Shown: positions 24,680 through 32,632 of the stretch, piece after piece | Position numbering within the stretch: position 1 is the first letter of the stretch | Layout of the letters: each line of letters opens with the position of its first letter | From: Oscillospiraceae bacterium | GTDB lineage: Bacteria; Bacillota; Clostridia; Oscillospirales; Ruminococcaceae | Assembly: GCA_017541275.1 (NCBI GenBank) | Contig: JAFXZM010000019.1 | Span: forward strand, 1-34,783 | Direction: 5' to 3' | Length of the DNA stretch: 34,783 bases | Position numbers and translations under genes: made by a program | Notes under the pieces: model-generated | The model's database searches: none | Told to the model about the DNA's origin: nothing | The model's input: the letters and a program-made list of their open reading frames with translations, nothing else

Positions 24680-24737
24680 GATACAGTTCACATCCTTTCC
24701 GTATCTCCGGCGCATGAAAAGCAGCCGCCGGAAGCTC

Positions 24738-26102
24738 TCAGTTTTTTTTATGATTCTGCCGCGCCTCCCGCTGTGCCTCGTTGCTCTGCGGCGGGATGAC
24801 CGCGGTCTTTACCGTCATCAGCAGAATACGCAGATCAAGCAGCACATTGTACTGCTCGATGTACAGCAGATCCATTTTCAGCTTGTCAACCGGTGCGGTG
24901 TCATATGCCCCGAACACCTGTGCATAGCCGGTCAGCCCGGCCTTGACCTGCAACCGGTAGTCAAATTCCGGACACTGCTTCACGATCTCCGCATGCAGCT
25001 CCGGTCGCTCCGGTCGCGGCCCCACCAGCGACATGTCTCCCTTCAGGATATTGATGAGCTGCGGGAGCTCGTCGAGCCGGAACCGCCGCAGGATGCGGCC
25101 GACCTTTGTGATGCGCGCATCGTGCTCCGCCGCTGTCACGGCGATGCCGTCCGCCTCTGCGTCCGGCTTCATGCTCCGCAGCTTCAGAATCGCAAACTCC
25201 CTGCCGCTGCGCGTCAGGCGCTTCTGACGGTACAGCACGCGGCCGCCGTCCTCCAGATATACCGCCGCAGCACATATACACAGAACCGGCAGCAGCAGCA
25301 CCAGAAGCACCGCCGATACGATAATATCAAAGCACCGCTTCACAAACCGCTGCGTCAAAGTCAGACCCTCGTTCCGGCAGAGAATCAGCGGTGTATCGAA
25401 CAGCCGCAGCTCCTCACCGCCGCGCAGCAGAATGTCGGAGATCTCCGGCGATGTGTATGTCCGGATGCGCCGGCCGCAGCAATATTTCAAAAGCCGGCTG
25501 CGCAGCTTCGGCGGCAGATCGCAGAGAATTACACCGTCAAAATGCCGCACCGCCTTCGTAATCTGCTGCATGCCGACTGCACAGCTCACGCTCTCGCAGA
25601 TCATATACTTATCAACGCGGCTGCTCATTTTCATGACAAGCTCCGCCGCCTCCTCCGAGCCGTAGACGATCACCAGCCGCCGCGGCGGGTACAGCCGGAA
25701 ATATACCCGGCTGATCAGCGATGCCCAGAGCGCAATCGTCACAAAGTCCAGTCCTGTCAGCAGCACAATCGGCGACACCGCCATGAACCGGCGGCCGATG
25801 ACGCTGATCTGAAAATATGTGATGAAATTCACCAGCACAATGCCCGTAAGCTGATAATATACCAGATCGCTGCGCCGCAGATATCCGAACCGGAAACAGC
25901 GGTAAACCTGAAAAACCAGTGCCGTCAGCACCGTGTAAATCAGCACCACAACCCAGTTTCCGCGCCGGAAAAACGGCGCGATGATAACATCCGCGTAGTA
26001 CCGCCACCAGATGATGCCGTACCAGAGCGTCAGCAGCCCCAGCAGCAGCCAGCCTGCCGCGCCCGTCACCAGATGCCGGTATTTTGTCTCGCTGCGTCTC
26101 AT
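24738..26102 (-). CDS. Polyprenyl-phosphate sugar-phosphate transferase (WbaP/CpsE type)
   Basis: A 454-residue membrane enzyme that starts glycan synthesis by moving a sugar-1-phosphate from a UDP-sugar to undecaprenyl phosphate. The N-terminal half has about four helices and a CoA-binding-like cytoplasmic domain (VIVYGSEEAAELV, about 162-174). The catalytic domain (about 265-454) begins KRCFDIIVSAVLLVLLLP and contains LKLRSM at about 319-324, RRFRLDELPQLINILKGDMS at about 352-371, LVGPRPERPE and PGLTGYAQ-like KAGLTGYAQV. The sugar could be galactose, glucose or an amino sugar. The start at 26102 follows GGAGG by 8 bases; the upstream extension to 26168 has no site. It is the first gene of the glycan cluster proper. 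Confidence 0.93.
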   Translation of the reverse strand: MRRSETKYRHLVTGAAGWLLLGLLTLWYGIIWWRYYADVIIAPFFRRGNWVVVLIYTVLTALVFQVYRCFRFGYLRRSDLVYYQLTGIVLVNFITYFQISVIGRRFMAVSPIVLLTGLDFVTIALWASLISRVYFRLYPPRRLVIVYGSEEAAELVMKMSSRVDKYMICESVSCAVGMQQITKAVRHFDGVILCDLPPKLRSRLLKYCCGRRIRTYTSPEISDILLRGGEELRLFDTPLILCRNEGLTLTQRFVKRCFDIIVSAVLLVLLLPVLCICAAAVYLEDGGRVLYRQKRLTRSGREFAILKLRSMKPDAEADGIAVTAAEHDARITKVGRILRRFRLDELPQLINILKGDMSLVGPRPERPELHAEIVKQCPEFDYRLQVKAGLTGYAQVFGAYDTAPVDKLKMDLLYIEQYNVLLDLRILLMTVKTAVIPPQSNEAQREARQNHKKN

Positions 26103-26167
26103 GCCGCAGACCTCCTCTCTGACGACCGCTGCATGAAAATTCTGCCCGTTTTTTCGGAAAACATACA

Positions 26168-26200
26168 CAGCCCTTGCATTTCATCGGAACGCAAGGGCTG
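26168..26200 (-). terminator. Hairpin between metallophosphoesterase and glycan genes
   Basis: Positions 26168-26177 (CAGCCCTTGC) and 26191-26200 (GCAAGGGCTG) form a perfect 10-bp stem with a 13-base loop. It lies 18 bases beyond the metallophosphoesterase stop. On the minus strand it is followed by TGTATGTTTTCC, a weak T tract. It may be a partial terminator or attenuator upstream of the sugar-phosphate transferase. No strong promoter was recognised between here and 26102. Confidence 0.5.
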
Positions 26201-26217
26201 CTTTGTTCGGGTTCGTG

Positions 26218-27048
26218 TCATATAAGGGACTCCGCATCTGACCCGGAGATCACGCAGAGCTCCGGCGGATTGAACAGTCTGAGCTTGCCGAGCCCGCCGC
26301 TGACAATCATCACGGAGCTGCCCTCCGTAAAACAGCCCTTGTCATATTTCGGAAACAGCCTGCGCTCCGGCGACAGTATTCCGCCCGCCGCAGGCAGCCG
26401 CACCGCGCCGCCGTGAACATGTCCCGACAGTGTCAGTGCTGCGCCCCATTCTGCATACGCCGGAAACCACAGCGGATTGTGCGCCAGCAGAACTGTTCCC
26501 GGCATGCATGTCCCCAGCCGCCGGCGGAGCGTTTCCGCCGTCACGGCTTTCCTTCCGATAAAGCCGAACCGCCCGCCGCCTCTGTAATATTCATGCGGCA
26601 GCGCCAGCCCCGCAAACGGGATGCCGTGAATCAGCACGGTCTGATTCGCAAGCCAGACCGCGCCGCTTTCCCGCACGGTCTGCCGGTATGCCCTGTACAG
26701 CTCCGGCGGCAGGTCGGCCTCGTGATTTCCCGGTACCGCCAGCACCGGCGCAATGCCGCTCAGACCCCGCAGAAGCCGTCCTGTTTCCGTAAAATCACGC
26801 GCCGTCCGGGAGATCAGATCACCGGTTATCACGATCAGTTCCGGTCTGAGCGCCGCTGTTTTTTCCAGCAGGCGCCTCTGATGCGCGCCGAACCTGCGCT
26901 TATGCAGGTCGCTGATCTGCACAAGCCGCGGCAGTCCGCGCACCGGTACTTCATATTCCGCCGTACAAAGCAGCAGCGTGTTCTCCGCGATGCCCCATGC
27001 GCCGATTGCGGCGCCCGCCGCGCATGCAGTGATCTGTTTCCTGTTCAT
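26218..27048 (-). CDS. Calcineurin-like metallophosphoesterase (YkuE/YaeI type)
   Basis: A 276-residue protein with a short hydrophobic N-terminus (TACAAGAAIGAWGIAENTLLL, about 6-26) likely to anchor or export it. The full metal-binding set of the calcineurin-like fold follows: SDLH at about 46-49, GDLISR at about 76-81, GNHE at about 107-110, HNPLW at about 191-195 and GHVHGG at about 210-215. Relatives hydrolyse UDP-diacylglucosamine-like or other phosphoesters at the membrane; the substrate is not predictable here. The start at 27048 has AAAGGA upstream. It starts 34 bases after the activase gene and may share its transcript. A hairpin separates it from the glycan genes. Confidence 0.88.
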   Translation of the reverse strand: MNRKQITACAAGAAIGAWGIAENTLLLCTAEYEVPVRGLPRLVQISDLHKRRFGAHQRRLLEKTAALRPELIVITGDLISRTARDFTETGRLLRGLSGIAPVLAVPGNHEADLPPELYRAYRQTVRESGAVWLANQTVLIHGIPFAGLALPHEYYRGGGRFGFIGRKAVTAETLRRRLGTCMPGTVLLAHNPLWFPAYAEWGAALTLSGHVHGGAVRLPAAGGILSPERRLFPKYDKGCFTEGSSVMIVSGGLGKLRLFNPPELCVISGSDAESLI

Positions 27049-27082
27049 GGCCTGTGATTCCTTTTCCGTAATGCCGGATGCA

Positions 27083-30067
27083 TTACACCGTGACGGCCTC
27101 GCGCACGGCTGATGCCTGCTGCGCCGGCTTCTGCACCGGGGCTTCCTCCATCGCCGCGACCAGACTGCGCAGTCTGATTCTCGCCGCGCCGAGATTGTTG
27201 ATCTCGTCGATCTTGAGCTGTGTATAGAGCTTGCCGCCCTGCTCGAGAATGCTGCGCACCTCGTCCGTCGTCACCGCGTCGATGCCGCAGCCGAACGACA
27301 CAAGCTGCACAAGCTGCATATCCGGCTGCGAGCAAACAAACCGCGCCGCACGGTACAGTCGCGCATGATAGGTCCACTGGTTCAGCACGCCCAGCCTGCC
27401 GGTATGTGCCAGCGATGCGATCGAATCCTCGCTGATGACGGCCATGCCGAGACTCGTGATGAGCTTGTGAATGCCGTGGTTGATCTCCTTGTCGATATGA
27501 TACGGTCTGCCGGCCAGCACGATGATCTTTTTGCCCTCTCTGCGTGCCTGCGCGACTGTTTTCCGTGCCTCGCGTGCCAGCAGCATCCGGTATTCCGCCT
27601 GTGCGGTATAGGCCGCATCCAGCGCTTCCTTCAGATTTCCCGCATAATGATACCCGGCAAGCGCTTTTTTCAGCGTCTTCAGCATCCCCTTGGGACGGTT
27701 GAGATCAAGATACGGCATAATGAAATTCTGTGCGGTCAGGCGGCTGTTGTTTGCACGCAGCAGCTCCGGATAATATGCAACGACCGGACAGTTATAGTGA
27801 TTGTCATTTTCGCCCTCATCCAGATTATAGCCCATGCACGGCCAGAAAATGAAATTCACGCGCTTGCTGAGCAGATCCTCGATATGCCCGTGCGCCAGCT
27901 TGGCCGGATAGCAGACGGTATCGGACGGGATCGTATGCTGCCCCTGATAATAGACATCTCTGCTGCTTTCGCCGGAGAGCTTCACCGCAAAGCCCAGCTT
28001 CGTGAAGAACGTCGTCCAGAACGGCATCAGCTCGTAATAGGACAGCGCCAGCGGCAGACCGACCGTCGCGACCGGCTTGTATGCGGGCTTTTTCTCCGCG
28101 CATGCCAGTATTTTCTGGTATTTGTAATCGTACAGCGCCGGTATCTCATCGGTTTTCTTTTTGCCTGCGCCCTTTTCGCAGCGGTTTCCGGAGATATACC
28201 GGCCGCCGTCCGGGAAAATGACGATATTCAGCGCACAGTGCGCCGTACAGCCGCCGCACTTCGCACTGCGGGTCTTATATGAGAAATTCGCCAGCTTTTC
28301 TGCGGAGATCGTCGCAGTCTGCTCCGGCGCGTGCTCCTTCGCGTACAGCGCCGCTCCGAATGCGCCCATCAGGCCGGAAATCGCCGGACGGATTACCGGA
28401 CGCCCCAGCTCCGTTTCAAATGACCGCAGCACGGCGTCATTCAGAAATGTACCGCCCTGCACAACGATGTTTTTGCCCAGCTCCTCCACCGATTTCGCAC
28501 GGATTACCTTATATACCGCATTTTTGATGATGGATGCGGACAGACCTGCGGAGATATCCTCGACCGTTGCGCCGTCCTTCTGCGCCTGCTTGACCGAGCT
28601 GTTCATGAACACCGTGCAGCGTGAGCCGAGATCGACCGGATGCTTCGCAAACAGGCCGAGCTGTGAGAATTCTGCAATATCATAGCCCATTGCCTGCGCA
28701 AAGCTCTGGATAAATGAGCCGCAGCCCGATGAGCATGCCTCGTTCAGCATGATGCTGTCGATGCTGTGATTCCGGATCTTAAAGCATTTGATATCCTGTC
28801 CGCCGATATCCATGATGAAATCAACATTCGGGCAGAAATACGATGCCGCCTTGAAATGCGCGACGGTCTCAACAATTCCGAAGTCGATGCCCAGACCCGC
28901 CCGGATGAAGTCCTCGCCGTAGCCTGTGACCGCCGATGCACGGATATGCAGTGCGGGATTCTTTTCTGCATAGATATTCTGAAGCTGATGCACGATGCGG
29001 TCAAGCGGCTGACCGCGGTTCGCAGCATAATACTGATACAGCAGCTCACCTTTTTCGGTGATGAGCACGAGCTTTGTGGTCGTCGAGCCCGCATCAATGC
29101 CGAGGTAGGCATTGCCGGCCGCCGTATGGATATCGGCAAAGGGAAGATCGTTCGCCTTGTGCCGTTCAATGAATTTTTCGTATTCCGCCCGGTCGGTGAA
29201 CAGCGGCTTGCCCGTGACCGTATTGCCGCCGGTTTTCGCATTTGCGATCTTTTCACAGGTCTCCGCCAGCGGCAGCGGCTTCACCGTCTGCTCTGCGTAC
29301 ATCGCGCAGCCGTATGCAACAAAAACCGGTGCGTGCTCCGGAAAAACCGCATGCGCATCGTCGAGCTTCAGCGTCCGGACAAATGCCTGACGCAGTCCCT
29401 TCAGGAATGACAGCGGCCCGCCCAGAAACAGAACCGTGCCCTCGATTGTTCTGCCCTGCGCCAGTCCCGATACGGTCTGATCGACCACCGCCTGAAAGAT
29501 GCTCGCAGCGATATCCTCCCGCCTTGCTCCCTGATTCAGAAGCGGCTGGATATCCGATTTCGCAAATACGCCGCAGCGCGAGGCGATCGGATAACGCTTC
29601 TCCGCCTTCAGCGACAGCGCGTCCATGTCGTCGGCCGAAATGCCCAGCAGCGTCGCCATCTGGTCGATGAATGCACCTGTGCCGCCTGCACATGAGCCGT
29701 TCATCCGCTGCTCGACACCGCCGGTCAGGAAGATCATTTTTGCATCCTCGCCGCCCAGCTCAATGACCACATCGGCCTGCGGGTAATCCGCCTTTACCGC
29801 CAGAAATGCGGCATGCACCTCCTGTACGAATGCAACCCCGGCACTCTGTGCCAGTCCCAGACCCGCTGAGCCGGTTATGCACACGCGGAACAGCGCCTCC
29901 GGATACTGCTGCTGCAAATTGCCGAGCTGCTCCGTGACCGTTTCCCGCACCCGCGAGAAATGCCGCTGGTAACAGTGCGACAGTATGTTGTGGTTTTCGT
30001 CGATCACGACTGTTTTGACCGTCGTTGAGCCAACGTCAATGCCAAGGGAATACACCTGCTGCTTCAC
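27083..30067 (-). CDS. Acyl-CoA dehydratase activase, BadF/BadG type with DUF2229
   Basis: A 994-residue cytoplasmic protein with two ASKHA ATPase domains, at about 5-260 (GIDVGSTTVKTV) and about 316-575 (GIDAGSTTTKLV). Each has the cysteine motif that in HgdC holds a bridging [4Fe-4S] cluster: NGSCAGGTG at about 123-131 and NEACSSGCG in the second. Then come KCGGCTAHC (about 609-617) and a DUF2229 region (about 660-880). HgdC-type activases use ATP to drive an electron into 2-hydroxyacyl-CoA dehydratases. Long homologues, as I remember them, are about 1400 residues and continue after the SLVAAMEE region. Here a short Ala/Gln tail ends the protein. The start is GTG at 30067, after AAGGAGG. 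No dehydratase subunits are nearby, so its partner is unknown. Confidence 0.9.
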   Translation of the reverse strand: MKQQVYSLGIDVGSTTVKTVVIDENHNILSHCYQRHFSRVRETVTEQLGNLQQQYPEALFRVCITGSAGLGLAQSAGVAFVQEVHAAFLAVKADYPQADVVIELGGEDAKMIFLTGGVEQRMNGSCAGGTGAFIDQMATLLGISADDMDALSLKAEKRYPIASRCGVFAKSDIQPLLNQGARREDIAASIFQAVVDQTVSGLAQGRTIEGTVLFLGGPLSFLKGLRQAFVRTLKLDDAHAVFPEHAPVFVAYGCAMYAEQTVKPLPLAETCEKIANAKTGGNTVTGKPLFTDRAEYEKFIERHKANDLPFADIHTAAGNAYLGIDAGSTTTKLVLITEKGELLYQYYAANRGQPLDRIVHQLQNIYAEKNPALHIRASAVTGYGEDFIRAGLGIDFGIVETVAHFKAASYFCPNVDFIMDIGGQDIKCFKIRNHSIDSIMLNEACSSGCGSFIQSFAQAMGYDIAEFSQLGLFAKHPVDLGSRCTVFMNSSVKQAQKDGATVEDISAGLSASIIKNAVYKVIRAKSVEELGKNIVVQGGTFLNDAVLRSFETELGRPVIRPAISGLMGAFGAALYAKEHAPEQTATISAEKLANFSYKTRSAKCGGCTAHCALNIVIFPDGGRYISGNRCEKGAGKKKTDEIPALYDYKYQKILACAEKKPAYKPVATVGLPLALSYYELMPFWTTFFTKLGFAVKLSGESSRDVYYQGQHTIPSDTVCYPAKLAHGHIEDLLSKRVNFIFWPCMGYNLDEGENDNHYNCPVVAYYPELLRANNSRLTAQNFIMPYLDLNRPKGMLKTLKKALAGYHYAGNLKEALDAAYTAQAEYRMLLAREARKTVAQARREGKKIIVLAGRPYHIDKEINHGIHKLITSLGMAVISEDSIASLAHTGRLGVLNQWTYHARLYRAARFVCSQPDMQLVQLVSFGCGIDAVTTDEVRSILEQGGKLYTQLKIDEINNLGAARIRLRSLVAAMEEAPVQKPAQQASAVREAVTV

Positions 30068-30113
30068 AGGGGAACAACCTCCTTAACCGCATACTGCGGC
30101 ATGATACACTGCC

Positions 30114-30122
30114 ATTATAACA
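30114..30122 (-). promoter_or_regulatory. Extended -10 promoter of the activase gene
   Basis: On the minus strand, TGTTATAAT (30122-30114) is a perfect extended -10 box. The sequence 17 bases upstream (TTTCTT) is a poor -35 box. The -10 box lies about 46 bases upstream of the GTG start at 30067. It follows the tandem terminators of the previous gene. Confidence 0.7.
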
Positions 30123-30188
30123 TAATTCCGAAGAAAAAGAAAGTCCGCTGTGCCTTTTTTCATGAAATATTCATCTGGTAATGAATGC

Positions 30189-30218
30189 AAAAGAGGCAGG
30201 CCGGAGTCCGGCTGCCTC
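30189..30218 (-). terminator. Second intrinsic terminator after the coaE-M18 ORF
   Basis: On the minus strand, GAGGCAGCCGGA pairs with TCCGG-CCTGCCTC (30218-30207 with 30205-30193), leaving one bulged base at 30200. TTTT follows (30192-30189). It comes directly after the T tract of the first terminator, so the two act in tandem. Confidence 0.8.
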
Positions 30219-30289
30219 AAAAAAGCACCTCCGACGGATTCAAAATGGGGCCTGCTTCCTTGCAGCGCCTCATGATAAATCCGTCGGAG
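30219..30289 (-). terminator. First intrinsic terminator after the coaE-M18 ORF
   Basis: A perfect 12-bp stem joins 30229-30240 and 30278-30289 (CTCCGACGGATT/AATCCGTCGGAG) around a 37-base loop. GTGC then six T residues (30224-30219) follow on the minus strand. The stem starts 8 bases beyond the stop codon at 30297. The long loop is unusual for a terminator. Confidence 0.75.
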
Positions 30290-30296
30290 ATTCCGC

Positions 30297-32354
30297 TTAT
30301 GATTCGTTGAATGCGCGGATCGCTTCGTAGCACATGAATACGTCGAGCTTGCTGACGACCTCCAGCGGTGCGTGCATCGACAGCACCGGTACGCCCAGAT
30401 CGACTGTATCAATATTCAGATTCGCCAGATAGGCCGCGACCGTTCCGCCGCCGCCTGCATCAACCTTGCCCAGCTCGCCCGTCTGCCAGATCACGCCCGC
30501 CTCATCAAACAGCGTGCGCATCTTCCCGACAAATTCCGCCGACGCATCCGAAGAACCGCTCTTGCCCCGTGCGCCCGTGAACTTCATCATGCAGACGCCG
30601 CAGTTCAGATAGGCACAGTTCTTCCGGTCGTTCACATCGGAGAAAGTCGGGTCATAGGCTGCGGTCACATCCGCCGAAAGGCACTGCGATGCCGCAAAGA
30701 CCGTATGCGCCTGTGTGCCGAATGCAGCAGACAGATCCTTCATGAAATCATGGAAATAGGACGAGCAAAGACCTGTATTGCCCTCGCTGCCGATCTCCTC
30801 CTTATCCGTGAGAATCAGTACGGCCGTGTGCTGCGGGTGCTCTGCCGCAAGCAGCGCCGCCAGTGCCGGATATGCGCAGACCCGGTCGTCATGGCCGTAT
30901 GCGCCGATCATGCTGCGGTCAAAGCCGAGATCGCGCGCTTTGCCCGCCGGGACTGCCTCCAGCTCCGCCGAAAGGAAATCTGCCTCGGTGATGCCGTATT
31001 TTTCGTTCAATATCTGCATAATCCGCAGCTTGACCAGATCGCTGCCCTCGTCGCTCCGGAACGGCCGTGAGCCGATCAGGATATTCAGCTCCTCGCCCTT
31101 GATGCCCTGACCGAGCGTGCGCTTGACCTGCTCCTGCGCCAGATGCGGCAGCAGATCGGTTACGCAGAAAATCGGGTCGTTCTCATCCTCGCCGACCGTG
31201 ACCGGCACAGAAGTGCCGTCCTTCTTCACAATCACGCCGTGCAGCGCCAGCGGCAGTACCGTCCACTGATATTTCTTGATGCCGCCGTAATAATGCGTCT
31301 TGAACAGCGCCAGCTCACTGTCCTCGTACAGCGGGCACTGCTTCAGATCAAGACGCGGCGAATCAATGTGTGCCGCCGAAAGCCGGATGCCGGATTCCAG
31401 CGGGTCTGTTCCGATCACTGCTGCGACAATCGCCTTGCCGCGGTTGACTGTGTAGATCTTATCGCCCGCCTGTACCGCATCTCCGCGCTTCCAGAGCCGG
31501 AAGCCCTTTGCCTGAAGCTGTGCCGCCGCATATGCCGCGCCCTCACGCTCTGTCTTGCCGGCATTCAGAAACGCCTTGTAGTCCTCGCAGAATGCATCCG
31601 CCTGCGCGATCTTTTCATCGCTGAGAACCTGTGCCGCATTCTTTTTCTGCATCAGGAGCGTTTCCTTCAGCGCCTTGATCTCTGCTTGTTTGTCCATATC
31701 GGATTCCTCCTTCAGTATTTCATTGTGCTGTCCTTCCGGACATCGCGCCGCTTCCTGCTTCAGCCTGCCGATCACGGTGCGGGCGGCTGCCTCCAGCATC
31801 GCCGCGGTGCCGTTGTTTTCAATCACGGCATCGGAATGCGCACGGAAAAAAGCCTCCGTATGCTGCGCATTCATTCGCTGATCGGCCTGCGCCTCCGTGA
31901 GACCGTCGCGCTGTATGATGCGCGCCCGGCGGCATGCCCGGTCGGCAATGACCGAGACAATGCGCACACAGAAACGGTCGATGCCGCTCTCGAACAGCGT
32001 CGGTGCATCCAGCAGAATCAGCCGGTGACCCGCTGCGGCCAATGCCGCTGCCTCCTGCCGGACTGACTGCGTGATATACGGATATATGATCGCCTGATAC
32101 CGTGCCCGCGATGCTGCATCGCTGTAAATCAGCGCGGCGGCGGTACGGCGGTTCAGGCTGCCGTCTGCATGCAGGAGTGCTTCGCCGAATACCTGCCGCA
32201 GTGCCGCCAGACACGGCGTTCCCGGCGCGACGACCGCCCGCGCCGTTTCATCGGCGTTGATGACTGCAAAGCCGTTTTCGGCAAACATACGGCTCACCGT
32301 CGTTTTTCCCGCGCCGGTCTGCCCGGTCAGGCCGATCAGATGCAAGTGTTTCAC
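30297..32354 (-). CDS. coaE: Dephospho-CoA kinase fused in frame to M18 aminopeptidase
   Basis: One open frame of 685 residues. Residues 1-205 are dephospho-CoA kinase, which makes CoA: the P-loop GLTGQTGAGKTT is at about 8-19, INADETARAVVAPGTP at about 33-48 and a QRDGLTEAQADQRM lid region at about 147-160. Residues 220-685 are a complete M18 (aspartyl-type) zinc aminopeptidase. Its candidate metal and catalytic residues are in AAHIDSPRLDL, TDKEEIGSEGN, CLSADVTAAYDP and LSMHAPLE. The start is GTG at 32354, after GGAGG. The ATG at 31697 (residue 220) has its own perfect AAGGAGG 8 bases upstream, so a free 466-residue aminopeptidase is likely made as well. In the next frame a TGA (ending at 31715) overlaps that site. 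A lost base may therefore have joined two former genes; a true fusion cannot be excluded. Confidence 0.85.
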   Translation of the reverse strand: MKHLHLIGLTGQTGAGKTTVSRMFAENGFAVINADETARAVVAPGTPCLAALRQVFGEALLHADGSLNRRTAAALIYSDAASRARYQAIIYPYITQSVRQEAAALAAAGHRLILLDAPTLFESGIDRFCVRIVSVIADRACRRARIIQRDGLTEAQADQRMNAQHTEAFFRAHSDAVIENNGTAAMLEAAARTVIGRLKQEAARCPEGQHNEILKEESDMDKQAEIKALKETLLMQKKNAAQVLSDEKIAQADAFCEDYKAFLNAGKTEREGAAYAAAQLQAKGFRLWKRGDAVQAGDKIYTVNRGKAIVAAVIGTDPLESGIRLSAAHIDSPRLDLKQCPLYEDSELALFKTHYYGGIKKYQWTVLPLALHGVIVKKDGTSVPVTVGEDENDPIFCVTDLLPHLAQEQVKRTLGQGIKGEELNILIGSRPFRSDEGSDLVKLRIMQILNEKYGITEADFLSAELEAVPAGKARDLGFDRSMIGAYGHDDRVCAYPALAALLAAEHPQHTAVLILTDKEEIGSEGNTGLCSSYFHDFMKDLSAAFGTQAHTVFAASQCLSADVTAAYDPTFSDVNDRKNCAYLNCGVCMMKFTGARGKSGSSDASAEFVGKMRTLFDEAGVIWQTGELGKVDAGGGGTVAAYLANLNIDTVDLGVPVLSMHAPLEVVSKLDVFMCYEAIRAFNES
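31697..31714 (-). promoter_or_regulatory. Internal ribosome-binding site for the M18 aminopeptidase
   Basis: Within the open frame, AAGGAGGAA lies 6 bases before an in-frame ATG at 31697, where family M18 proteins normally begin (MDKQAEIKALKETL). The strength of the site equals that of the true gene starts in this window. It supports independent translation of the aminopeptidase. Confidence 0.75.
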
Positions 32355-32383
32355 GGCGGCACCTCCCTTCGCTTTCCAGTGCT

Positions 32384-32412
32384 ATTATACCACATAATAC
32401 GGAAAAGTTCAA
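32384..32412 (-). promoter_or_regulatory. Promoter of the coaE-M18 ORF
   Basis: On the minus strand, TTGAAC (32412-32407) is a good -35 box. It is separated by 17 bases from TATAAT (32389-32384), which is preceded by TGG as an extended -10. The GTG start at 32354 is about 29 bases downstream. Confidence 0.85.
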
Positions 32413-32483
32413 TGGGAGCCATGGAAAAAGATGCGGACATTCAGGGGGGGATTTTATAAGGTGATTTCCGCTGCTGCCAAAAT

Positions 32484-32547
32484 AAAGCTTTTGGTAACTC
32501 AGCTTTGCCGGCGTTCGCATTCCTTCAAAAAGCCCGCGGGTCGAGGG
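32484..32547 (+). repeat. Interspersed intergenic repeat, copy 2
   Basis: This 64-base block aligns with the reverse complement of 82-146 at roughly 80% identity by hand count. It lies between the coaE promoter and the terminator of the glycoside hydrolase. The surrounding 32413-32570 holds no convincing gene; an open frame at 32431-32625 (plus) runs through the repeat and the terminator and is rejected. Confidence 0.7.
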
Positions 32548-32570
32548 CGGCGCTGTGAATCATCGTGCAG

Positions 32571-32618
32571 ACAAAACAACACCTGCTGCATCCCGAAGGG
32601 GAAGGAATGCAGCAGGTG
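32571..32618 (-). terminator. Intrinsic terminator after the glycoside hydrolase gene
   Basis: A perfect 12-bp stem (32580-32591 with 32607-32618, CACCTGCTGCAT/ATGCAGCAGGTG) surrounds a 15-base loop. TTGTTTTGT follows on the minus strand. The stem starts 14 bases beyond the stop codon at 32633. Confidence 0.88.
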
Positions 32619-32632
32619 CTTCTGATTGATGC

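Noticed and set aside
24678-26225. 515-codon open frame on the plus strand
   Set aside because: It is the antisense of the sugar-phosphate transferase gene, which has clear family motifs.
32431-32625. Possible 64-residue plus-strand protein
   Set aside because: It runs through the dispersed repeat and the terminator hairpin and has no ribosome-binding site.
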